Under the pieces are notes generated by a model, which was not told where the DNA came from, searched no databases, and worked only from the letters and a program-made list of their open reading frames with translations. The translations under genes and the position numbers were made by a program. A stretch of 5,483 nucleotides of DNA from positions 1-5,483 of the forward strand of contig CAYINJ010000044.1 of the NCBI GenBank assembly GCA_964364745.1, written 5' to 3'. This document shows, in pieces, positions 1 to 4,524 of the stretch. The first letter of the stretch is position 1. Each line of letters opens with the position of its first letter. Source of the DNA: CAYINJ01 sp964364745 (GTDB lineage: Bacteria; Patescibacteriota; Patescibacteriia; JACRDY01).

Positions 1-270
1 AAGTCCACCGAGCTGAAAGGGATCCGGCTGTCGTTACGGATCGGCGATCATGATCGCGATATCCGCCTGGCCGCCGCTCGCAAGTTTCTGGCTGATAACA
101 ACAAGGTCCGCCTAGAACTGACCTTGCGTGGTCGCGAAAAGCAACACGCCGATCAGGCCCGCGGCGTCCTGGAAGAGTGCGCCACCAGGCTGAATGATAT
201 TGCTAAGATCGAACAACCCTTTAGCCGCCAAGGCGGCAAATTGAGCTTAGTGTTAACCCCCAAGAATTAA
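1..270 (+). CDS. infC: Translation initiation factor IF-3, C-terminal domain (5' end outside window)
   Basis: The first 89 codons in frame 1 run open from the window edge to a TAA at 268-270. They read as the ribosome-binding C-terminal domain of IF3, which binds the 30S subunit and monitors initiator tRNA and start-codon pairing. Visible family marks are KGIRLSLRIGDHD near the start (the KEIR..P.....D region of IF3), an LxLRGRE motif at about visible residues 40-47, and a beta-strand ending KLSLVLTPKN at the terminus. The N-terminal domain and linker are outside the window. The gene sits 15 bases upstream of rpmI, in the conserved infC-rpmI-rplT order, which supports the call. Nothing in the visible part looks broken. 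Confidence 0.95.
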   Translation, partial: KSTELKGIRLSLRIGDHDRDIRLAAARKFLADNNKVRLELTLRGREKQHADQARGVLEECATRLNDIAKIEQPFSRQGGKLSLVLTPKN

Positions 271-285
271 TTTTGTCATTGTTGT

Positions 286-483
286 ATGCCGAAACTAAAA
301 ACCTACAAAGCCCTGGCCAAGCGCGTGACTATCACCAAAAGCGGCAAGGTCAAGCGCCGCGCGGCCGGCCAAGATCATTTCAATGCCCATGAACGCGGCG
401 CGACCACTACCAAGAAGCGCCGCGATCTGACCATTGCTAAGTCCGAGGTTCGCAACATGAAACGCCTGCTACCCCACGCTTAA
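286..483 (+). CDS. rpmI: 50S ribosomal protein L35
   Basis: This 65-residue, very basic protein opens with MPKLKTYKALAKR and ends with a KRLLPHA-type tail. Both match L35 (normally about 64-66 residues), a structural protein of the large ribosomal subunit. The SGKVKRR and KKRRDLT stretches are the usual rRNA-contacting lysine/arginine segments. The ATG at 286 follows the infC stop by 15 bases. The spacer is U-rich and has no purine-rich Shine-Dalgarno sequence, so translation may depend on coupling to infC or on an unstructured leader. In many bacteria this operon is autoregulated by L20 binding to the mRNA. The spacer here is too short to hold such a structure, so any such site would lie in the unseen upstream part or inside the genes. 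Confidence 0.97.
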   Translation: MPKLKTYKALAKRVTITKSGKVKRRAAGQDHFNAHERGATTTKKRRDLTIAKSEVRNMKRLLPHA

Positions 484-510
484 TTTTTACTGTTCCGTTA
501 TTATTGTTTT

Positions 511-858
511 ATGCCTCGAGTCAAACGTGGCGTCCATCACGTCAAACGACGCCGAAACATCCTGCAGAAAACCAAGGGCTACCGCTCGTACAATCGCGTC
601 AAGATTAAAAACGCCCAGACCGCCATTCACAAAGCGGGCAAACATGCTTTTTCTGGCCGCAAGCTTAAGAAACGCTCCTATCGCGCCCTGTGGCAGATCC
701 GGATCAATGCCGCCTGTCGCGAGCAGGGCGCGACCTACAGCCGATTCATGAACGGCCTGAAAGTTAAGGGGATCATTCTGGACCGCAAGGTTTTAGCTGA
801 ACTAGCGGTCAGCCACCCCAAGGTTTTCACTGCGCTAGTCGCCGCCGCCCAGAAGTAA
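511..858 (+). CDS. rplT: 50S ribosomal protein L20
   Basis: This 115-residue basic protein matches L20, an early-assembly protein of the large subunit that binds 23S rRNA. The start MPRVKRGVHHVKRRR is the N-terminal rRNA-binding extension. Further family blocks are KGYRSYNRVK (residues 22-31), LWQIRINAACRE (about 60-71), YSRFMNGL (about 76-83) and LDRKVLAELAV (about 90-100). Length is normal (115-120 in the family). The segment GRKLKKRSYRALW has serine where many homologues have aspartate (RKRDFR..W), a minor variation. The ATG at 511 lies 27 bases after the rpmI stop, behind a T-rich spacer without a Shine-Dalgarno sequence. The gene is the last of the infC-rpmI-rplT operon and is followed by a strong terminator 15 bases downstream. 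Confidence 0.97.
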   Translation: MPRVKRGVHHVKRRRNILQKTKGYRSYNRVKIKNAQTAIHKAGKHAFSGRKLKKRSYRALWQIRINAACREQGATYSRFMNGLKVKGIILDRKVLAELAVSHPKVFTALVAAAQK

Positions 859-873
859 ATTCTTCCGTAAACG

Positions 874-906
874 AAAACTCCCCCGGTGATCCCGGGGAGA
901 GTTTTT
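874..906 (+). terminator. Intrinsic terminator after rplT, probably bidirectional
   Basis: A 13-bp stem is formed by AAAACTC (874-880) plus CCCCGG (881-886) with CCGGGG (892-897) plus GAGTTTT (899-905). The loop is 5 bases and one A (898) is bulged. The + strand ends in a run of five T (902-906). The 5' arm starts with AAAA, so the - strand copy also ends in T residues. The hairpin can therefore stop both the ribosomal operon and the convergent gene ending at 921. Confidence 0.93.
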
Positions 907-920
907 AGATTCAACTAATT

Positions 921-1601
921 TTACTTACCGCTAAACCAGCTCCGGATTTTCTGCCCCCAGGTTGGTTTAATCGGCTGCGGGCGCTTGGCGGGGCGATACA
1001 GTGCCGGATTAGCCGCTTTCAGCTTAGTGGTGGACTCTTCCCAGGCCTGTTCCTTCACTTGTCGCTCTTCGTCGGACAATTCGGCGTGAGCCCGCAACTG
1101 GTCATATGCCCCACCGGATCGGCCCCGGCGGTCGCCGACATCATCCCAAAACTTTTCATTGCCGGCGGCATAATTTTCCTGGGCTTGATTCCGGTCTCGC
1201 TCCATGGCTAAAATTTCTGCTTGGAGCGCGCGGACTTTTTGACTATCAGTTTTGGCTTGAGCTCGTTGCAGTTCGGCTTTGGCTGTTGCCAACCTGGCGG
1301 TATGACTCATGCTGGGTTGTCGCCCCATGTCTTTGCTGTGCCGCATCAACTCCTGCATCAATTTCTTTTCTTGCTCGGCCGGCCGCTGCCGGCGGTCTTC
1401 CTCGCGCTCGAGTGTTGCCATTTCTTCGAGATATTCCGGGTTGGCCGCAAACAAATCAATCTTATCGCTGGCTTGATTGGCAGCGGCAATCATGTCTCCG
1501 ACTACATCTGGTTTGGCGGGCCGACCGTCGGTCCCGGTGCCGGCCTCTGGACTATGCGCTTCTTGTCCACCACGAAAGTGACTAAAGAATTTGTTAAACA
1601 T
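921..1601 (-). CDS. Hypothetical charged, probably coiled-coil protein of 226 residues
   Basis: I do not recognise this protein. From the ATG at 1601 it has 226 residues, no cysteine, and is rich in Ala, Gln, Glu, Lys and Arg. It begins with a short aromatic/basic segment (MFNKFFSHFRGG, residues 1-12), followed by a Gly/Pro-rich linker (about 13-33). Charged helical stretches follow at about 55-92 and 100-150, the second with heptad-like Leu/Ala spacing that suggests a coiled coil. It ends in another aromatic/basic segment (TWGQKIRSWFSGK, 214-226). There is no signal peptide or long membrane segment, so it is probably cytoplasmic, perhaps membrane-touching through the two ends. An in-frame TTG at 1625 would add 8 residues; it has a GGGA a few bases upstream, so the start is uncertain. 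The frame is open over its whole length and has its own promoter and a shared terminator, which supports a real gene. Function unknown. Confidence 0.75.
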   Translation of the reverse strand: MFNKFFSHFRGGQEAHSPEAGTGTDGRPAKPDVVGDMIAAANQASDKIDLFAANPEYLEEMATLEREEDRRQRPAEQEKKLMQELMRHSKDMGRQPSMSHTARLATAKAELQRAQAKTDSQKVRALQAEILAMERDRNQAQENYAAGNEKFWDDVGDRRGRSGGAYDQLRAHAELSDEERQVKEQAWEESTTKLKAANPALYRPAKRPQPIKPTWGQKIRSWFSGK

Positions 1602-1648
1602 ATATTTATTCAAAATATTAAACAATCCCAGCCCGCCTATTATCTTTC

Positions 1649-1678
1649 ACCATACGTTGTTTTGGGGTGTTTTGTCAA
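1649..1678 (-). promoter_or_regulatory. Promoter for the hypothetical gene at 921-1601
   Basis: Read on the - strand, a perfect -35 box TTGACA (1673-1678) is followed after an 18-base spacer by TATGGT (1649-1654, four of six consensus bases). Transcription would begin near 1642, leaving about 40 bases of leader before the ATG at 1601 or about 16 before the alternative TTG at 1625. The -10 box is weak, so the exact site is a prediction. Confidence 0.6.
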
Positions 1679-1695
1679 CTGGCACTCGGTTGACA
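1673..1695. repeat. Inverted repeat formed by two back-to-back -35 boxes
   Basis: TGTCAAC (1673-1679) and GTTGACA (1689-1695) are perfect inverted copies separated by 9 bases. Each arm contains the -35 box of one of two divergent promoters. The symmetry may simply reflect two consensus -35 boxes placed back to back, or it may be a binding site for a dimeric regulator acting on both promoters. Confidence 0.7.
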
Positions 1696-1718
1696 TGGCC
1701 ATAAAAACCATTTATACT
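1690..1718 (+). promoter_or_regulatory. Promoter of tRNA-Asp
   Basis: A perfect -35 box TTGACA (1690-1695) and a near-consensus -10 box TATACT (1713-1718) are separated by the ideal 17 bases. Transcription would start near 1725, about 16 bases before the mature tRNA 5' end. This is a strong sigma-70-type promoter, as expected for a stable RNA gene. Confidence 0.85.
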
Positions 1719-1740
1719 ACAGCCGGTTTCTCAAAAATCT

Positions 1741-1816
1741 GGGCCCGTGGTGTAGTGGTTAACATGTCTCCCTGTCACGGAGAAGACCGAGGGTTCGAAT
1801 CCCTTCGGGCCCGCCA
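1741..1816 (+). tRNA. tRNA-Asp (anticodon GTC)
   Basis: The 76-base gene folds into a complete cloverleaf. The acceptor stem is GGGCCCG (1741-1747) with CGGGCCC (1806-1812). The D stem is GTGT (1750-1753) with ACAT (1762-1765). The anticodon stem is TCTCC (1767-1771) with GGAGA (1779-1783). The T stem is GAGGG (1789-1793) with CCCTT (1801-1805), around the loop TTCGAAT. The anticodon GTC is at 1774-1776 and reads GAC/GAU. The discriminator base is G1813, an identity element for aspartyl-tRNA synthetase, and CCA is encoded at 1814-1816. A strong promoter lies upstream and a terminator directly downstream, so this is a single-gene transcript. Confidence 0.98.
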
Positions 1817-1822
1817 TGAAAG

Positions 1823-1851
1823 AAGTTCGTGAATCTATCACGGACTTTTTT
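1823..1851 (+). terminator. Intrinsic terminator of tRNA-Asp
   Basis: AAGTTCGTGA (1823-1832) pairs with TCACGGACTT (1838-1847) over 10 base pairs, including one G-T wobble. The loop is 5 bases and the T run covers 1846-1851. It begins 7 bases after the tRNA CCA end. It lies inside an open frame continuous with the downstream dehydrogenase, which argues against any dehydrogenase start upstream of it. Confidence 0.9.
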
Positions 1852-1876
1852 CATTTATCAAACAATGAGTTGCTGA

Positions 1877-1891
1877 CCGAAGGGATTCGAA
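1877..1891 (-). repeat. 15-base inverted copy of the tRNA-Asp T-arm/acceptor sequence
   Basis: The bases CCGAAGGGATTCGAA are the exact reverse complement of 1794-1808, which covers the T loop, the 3' strand of the T stem and the first acceptor bases of tRNA-Asp. The match stops sharply on both sides. The rest of a tRNA cannot be folded here on either strand. A further TTCGAA lies at 1915-1920. The element sits between the tRNA terminator and the dehydrogenase promoter. It could be a remnant of integration at the tRNA, although att sites are normally direct repeats, or a chance match. Confidence 0.5.
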
Positions 1892-1914
1892 AGGCAGGAG
1901 TGAGCCAAGTCCCG

Positions 1915-1944
1915 TTCGAAACTAAAACCGGTTTGTGCTATAAT
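1915..1944 (+). promoter_or_regulatory. Extended -10 promoter of the dehydrogenase gene
   Basis: A perfect -10 box TATAAT (1939-1944) is preceded by TGC (1936-1938), the extended -10 signature. A weak -35 box TTCGAA (1915-1920) is 18 bases upstream, as commonly seen when the -10 is extended. Transcription would start near 1951 and give a leader of about 27 bases with no purine-rich ribosome binding site. The promoter lies downstream of the tRNA terminator, so the dehydrogenase is transcribed on its own. Confidence 0.8.
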
Positions 1945-1977
1945 ACAGCCAGCTATTCATCATCCTCCACTGTCAGT

Positions 1978-2985
1978 ATGAAGGCCTTATTGCTCAAAGG
2001 GAAAAACCACATCGTCTACGGCGACTATCCGATGCCGAAGATCGGGCCTGATGAAGTCCTGCTGCGGGTCCACAGCGTTGGGATTTGTGGCACCGACCTG
2101 CATATCTACCATGGTGGCCTGAAAGTGAAGACGCCGATCATGGGGCATGAGTTTTCTGGTGTGGTAGCGGCGGTCGGCAGCAAAGTCAAGGACTTTGAAA
2201 TTGGCAACCGGGTGGTCGGCGAACACGTCTTGACCTGCGGGAAATGCGTCTACTGTCTCCGCGGTCAGCCAACGTTGTGTCTCAAGAGTTTAACCATCGG
2301 CATGGATCGTCCCGGCGCCCTAGCTGAATACCTTGCCATCCCCGCCGGCCTGGTTTACAAAATCCCCGGCCATCTGACCTTCGATGAAGCGGCCATGATC
2401 GAACCACTGACGATCGCCCTCTATGCCGTCCATCAAGCCGGCCCCCTCTTGGACAAAACTGCGGTGGTCATTGGTCAGGGACCGATCGGACTATTACTCG
2501 ACCAGGTCCTGAAAGCTGGCGGCGCGACCGTCGTTGGCCTTGATGTTCAGGCATCGCGTTTGGCCTTTGCCAAAAAACATCGCTGGCTAGACGAGACAAT
2601 CAACCCGGCCAAGCAATCACCACTGAAAGCCATCAAAAAATACACCGCCGATGGCGCCGATCTGTGTTTCGAAGCGGTGGGTCGTGAAGCTACGGTCGAA
2701 CTGGCGCTGGACTTAGCCCGCCGTGATGGCAATGTCTACCTCTTGGGCGTGTTTGAACAGTTAAGCAAGATTGATCTGATGCAAGTCGTTACTAAGGAAC
2801 TTAATATCTTTGGCTCCTGGCGTTGTGCCTTCTCCTTTCCCGAAGCGCTGGGCTTAGTCGCCAAGAAAAAGATTGACCTGAAGAGTTTAGTGACGCATCG
2901 CTATGCCGCCCGGGATGGGGCGACGGCCTTCGCCGATGCTGACCGTTACGCCAATAATCGAATTAAGACGGTGATCTATTTCTAA
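1978..2985 (+). CDS. Zinc-dependent medium-chain alcohol/polyol dehydrogenase (threonine/sorbitol dehydrogenase-like)
   Basis: This 335-residue protein belongs to the zinc-containing medium-chain dehydrogenase family, which oxidises alcohols, polyols or threonine with a nicotinamide cofactor. The N-terminal GroES-like domain carries the catalytic zinc ligands C37, H57 and E58 (GHE). C37-G-T39-D-L-H42 resembles the threonine dehydrogenase active site. The structural zinc site is complete: C87, C90, C93 and C101. The Rossmann domain shows GQGPIG (166-171), and D189 at the end of the second strand suggests NAD rather than NADP. E142-P143 is the EP motif typical of sorbitol and threonine dehydrogenases. 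The ATG at 1978 is chosen because the MKALLLKG start is typical and follows the promoter. The frame is open further upstream but there crosses the terminator and the tRNA end. No partner gene (for example kbl) is adjacent, so the substrate is not assigned. Confidence 0.93.
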   Translation: MKALLLKGKNHIVYGDYPMPKIGPDEVLLRVHSVGICGTDLHIYHGGLKVKTPIMGHEFSGVVAAVGSKVKDFEIGNRVVGEHVLTCGKCVYCLRGQPTLCLKSLTIGMDRPGALAEYLAIPAGLVYKIPGHLTFDEAAMIEPLTIALYAVHQAGPLLDKTAVVIGQGPIGLLLDQVLKAGGATVVGLDVQASRLAFAKKHRWLDETINPAKQSPLKAIKKYTADGADLCFEAVGREATVELALDLARRDGNVYLLGVFEQLSKIDLMQVVTKELNIFGSWRCAFSFPEALGLVAKKKIDLKSLVTHRYAARDGATAFADADRYANNRIKTVIYF

Positions 2986-2990
2986 ATAAC

Positions 2991-3021
2991 AAAACGCCCC
3001 GCGACGGCGGGGTGGTTTTTT
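2991..3021 (+). terminator. Intrinsic terminator after the dehydrogenase, probably bidirectional
   Basis: CCCCGC (2997-3002) pairs with GCGGGG (3007-3012) around a GACG loop. The stem is extended across a small internal loop by AAAAC (2991-2995) with GTTTT (3015-3019). Six T follow on the + strand (3016-3021). The AAAA at 2991-2994 gives a T run on the - strand, so the same hairpin can end the convergent toxin-antitoxin transcript, whose last gene stops at 3037. Confidence 0.9.
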
Positions 3022-3036
3022 AGTTAAGTGCTATAT

Positions 3037-3282
3037 TTAAAGCTCTTTCTTGATATCCCCCCAGGTTACTCCGCTATAATTTTCAATTTCTTTTAGGAGA
3101 TAACTTAAAACTTTTTTTGGTAGTTGTTGCGGAATTGTAATTGATTTTTGTGTCGATGGCCATATTGCTTTATAGTGACTACCGTTTCCCCCGCTGGTGT
3201 CAATAATGAAACCAAGGCGTTGGAGCGCCTTGATAAATTTATTTCTTTTTATTTCCCCGGGGAGTTCGCTAAGCGAGGGCAT
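3037..3282 (-). CDS. hicA: HicA-family toxin (mRNA interferase)
   Basis: HicA toxins are small double-stranded-RNA-binding-fold proteins that cleave mRNA and are neutralised by HicB. From the ATG at 3282 this is an 81-residue protein with the family layout: MPSLSELPG.. start, an N-terminal helix ending in LGF (residues 23-25), and the catalytic-histidine motif G34-S35-H36-Y. The strand SITIPQQ (47-53), equivalent to the conserved V-T-I-P segment, is followed by a C-terminal helix. Longer starts at 3303 or 3351 add residues without similarity to the family, so 3282 is preferred. It overlaps the end of the hicB-like gene by 14 bases, as in coupled toxin-antitoxin pairs. Antitoxin-first order is the reverse of the classic E. 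coli hicAB. Base composition is AT-rich (for example 18 G+C in the 60 bases 3061-3120), unlike the neighbours, which suggests acquisition by transfer. Confidence 0.85.
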   Translation of the reverse strand: MPSLSELPGEIKRNKFIKALQRLGFIIDTSGGNGSHYKAIWPSTQKSITIPQQLPKKVLSYLLKEIENYSGVTWGDIKKEL

Positions 3283-3598
3283 AAGCAAATTCAGAATCCT
3301 CATCTGCCCGTCTGATCCCCGCCTCTTTGGCGTACGAAGATGGAATCTCAAATGAGGTCAAGATGGCATCTTTAATATTGCTATCCAATTCTTTTGAATC
3401 ACGGCCATGGGTAATAATGCTTCCATACTGAAAGTTGGTGCTCACCGCTACAACAGTTCCATCCTCTTTATGCTGTTTGAAATGAATGGGACCATAAATC
3501 CGAAAATACCGGTTGAGCTCAACAAGCCCCCGGGGGACTGCGTTTTTCCCCAATAAAATCCGACTCAACTGATCTTTGGCGATTTTTATAATACCCAT
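3269..3598 (-). CDS. hicB: HicB-like antitoxin
   Basis: This 109-residue protein is encoded directly upstream of, and overlapping, hicA. Residues about 33-85 look like the HicB partial RNase H fold. The strand IHFKQHKEDGTVVAVS (38-53) matches the usual opening strand with an acidic turn. ITHGRDSKELDSNIKDAI (62-79) matches the THGDTLEEALENIKEAI-type helix of HicB. The expected role is to bind and block HicA and to repress its own promoter. There is no obvious C-terminal helix-turn-helix or ribbon-helix-helix domain, and about 30 residues precede the HicB core, which is longer than usual. The ATG at 3598 is the only upstream start. It overlaps a palindrome and lies just downstream of two candidate promoters. 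The assignment rests on the fold pattern and the partner gene; sequence similarity is moderate. Confidence 0.72.
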   Translation of the reverse strand: MGIIKIAKDQLSRILLGKNAVPRGLVELNRYFRIYGPIHFKQHKEDGTVVAVSTNFQYGSIITHGRDSKELDSNIKDAILTSFEIPSSYAKEAGIRRADEDSEFAYALA

Positions 3599-3609
3599 AT
3601 ATGTATATG
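3596..3609. promoter_or_regulatory. Palindrome overlapping the hicB-like start codon, candidate operator
   Basis: CATATA (3596-3601) and TATATG (3604-3609) are perfect inverted arms separated by TG. The left arm contains the start codon of the antitoxin gene (CAT on the + strand at 3596-3598), and the site covers the transcription start predicted for the nearer promoter. Toxin-antitoxin complexes usually bind palindromes here to repress themselves. The sequence is AT-rich, so chance is possible. Confidence 0.45.
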
Positions 3610-3611
3610 AG

Positions 3612-3640
3612 TTTTTATCAATAATTTCTAACTATGTCAA
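3612..3640 (-). promoter_or_regulatory. Downstream candidate promoter of the hicB-hicA pair
   Basis: Read on the - strand, a perfect -35 box TTGACA (3635-3640) is followed after 17 bases by TAAAAA (3612-3617, four of six consensus). Transcription would start near 3605, only about 7 bases before the antitoxin ATG, giving an almost leaderless mRNA. Its -35 box shares one base with the -10 box of the other promoter. Confidence 0.5.
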
Positions 3641-3668
3641 GTATAGCAAAAAAACTATGGTGACTCAA
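3640..3668 (-). promoter_or_regulatory. Upstream candidate promoter of the hicB-hicA pair
   Basis: Read on the - strand, TTGAGT (3663-3668) and TATACT (3640-3645) are 17 bases apart. TGC directly precedes the -10 box, making it an extended -10. The predicted start near 3633 leaves a leader of about 35 bases. The 147 bases between lgt and the antitoxin gene (3599-3745) hold these promoters and no visible gene or clear terminator for lgt, so some read-through from the upstream operon is possible. Confidence 0.6.
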
Positions 3669-3745
3669 TAGCTGCCCAAGGCCCATATTTATAACCACCA
3701 GCCACTCCGCCGTTCTTTTAAATGACGAGGGAAATCTTCGGCTAC

Positions 3746-4522
3746 TTAACTTGCTGCTCTCCTCCGCCACGCCCACCATCCCACCACTCCTACCATCATC
3801 GCGGCTGAAAAAATCTGGGCCCAGCGGACACCAAAAACTTCTGGCGAGTAATCAATCCGCCAAAACTCCATTAGAAAACGAATCAACGAATAGCCAAAGA
3901 CATAGATCGCCGTTTGTTCCCCCACCGGTCGGGTTGACCGACTGGACAGCAGTAACAGCCCGAATAACACTAGAGCTAAAACGCTCTCATACAAAAACGT
4001 GGGGTGAAAATAGTTAAACTGCTCAAGTCCCACCGGCCGATTTTCCAGGTCAATCGGGATGCCCCAAGGTGCCGTGGTCGGTCGGCCAAACAGTTCTTGA
4101 TTGAAATAATTTCCCCAGCGGCCAATGGCTTGCCCCAGCGGCAGTCCGATCACCAGCCGATCCACTAGCGGCCAAAATTGCCAGTGATGACGCCGGCTGT
4201 ACAGCCACCCGGCCACTAACCCACCGATCCAAGCCCCGTGAATGGCTAAACCCCCCCGCCAAATCTGAATAATTTCATCTAGATGGGCGACATAATATGA
4301 CCAGGCATAGATGACATAATACAGTCGGGCGCCAAGTAAACCGCCCAGCAGCAGAACAAAAACCAGGTCAAATAGTTGATCCTTAGTTCGTCCCGTCCCT
4401 GGCCAACGCTGACGAATCACTAGCAGCGCGGCGATCACCCCACTAACTAAAAAAATCCCGTACCAGTGAATGGCGAGCGGCCCAAGAGACAGGGCGATGG
4501 CGTCGGGCAAATAAGTAATCAT
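3746..4522 (-). CDS. lgt: Prolipoprotein diacylglyceryl transferase
   Basis: Lgt transfers diacylglycerol from phosphatidylglycerol to the lipobox cysteine of prolipoproteins in the cytoplasmic membrane, the first step of lipoprotein maturation. The 258-residue protein has the family marks in order: HWYG (19-22), RGGLAIHG (89-96, with H95 matching the essential histidine), and the Lgt signature GRWGNYFNQELFG (134-146, with R135, N138 and E143). HPTFLYE follows at 173-179, then RFLMEFWR (215-222), whose Arg and Glu match essential residues of the family. Hydrophobic membrane segments lie at about 17-36, 52-73, 97-108, 177-193, 204-218 and 234-252, and the C-terminus is basic (WRRR). The length is normal. 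The ATG at 4522 follows the upstream gene's stop by 2 bases, so translation is probably coupled. All key residues are present. Confidence 0.97.
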   Translation of the reverse strand: MITYLPDAIALSLGPLAIHWYGIFLVSGVIAALLVIRQRWPGTGRTKDQLFDLVFVLLLGGLLGARLYYVIYAWSYYVAHLDEIIQIWRGGLAIHGAWIGGLVAGWLYSRRHHWQFWPLVDRLVIGLPLGQAIGRWGNYFNQELFGRPTTAPWGIPIDLENRPVGLEQFNYFHPTFLYESVLALVLFGLLLLSSRSTRPVGEQTAIYVFGYSLIRFLMEFWRIDYSPEVFGVRWAQIFSAAMMVGVVGWWAWRRRAAS

Positions 4523-4524
4523 GA

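Noticed and set aside
1602..1625. TTG at 1625 as start of the hypothetical protein
   Set aside because: It is possible because of a nearby GGGA, but the ATG at 1601 directly begins the aromatic/basic segment and is the commoner start type. Kept as an alternative.
1106..1832. Open frames on the + strand opposite the hypothetical gene, one running through the tRNA
   Set aside because: They have no family signature or coding-like composition, and one would be read through the tRNA gene and its promoter. They are best explained as antisense shadows.
1855..1930. A second tRNA or tRNA pseudogene on the - strand around the T-arm-like sequence
   Set aside because: Only 15 bases match. No acceptor, anticodon or complete T stem can be formed on either strand.
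1816..1977. A longer dehydrogenase frame, open from the last base of the tRNA
   Set aside because: It would overlap the tRNA CCA end, run through the tRNA terminator and the promoter, and add 54 residues with no family similarity. The ATG at 1978 gives the standard start.
3283..3351. Longer HicA starts at 3303 and 3351
   Set aside because: The extra residues do not resemble HicA, and the MPSLSEL start at 3282 fits the family length and the overlap with the antitoxin gene.
3660..3745. A terminator for lgt
   Set aside because: I found no stable stem followed by a T run on the - strand between 3660 and 3745.
3751..4262. Open frames in other registers and on the opposite strand within lgt
   Set aside because: They are low-complexity or Pro/Ser-rich shadows of a gene with all Lgt catalytic motifs.
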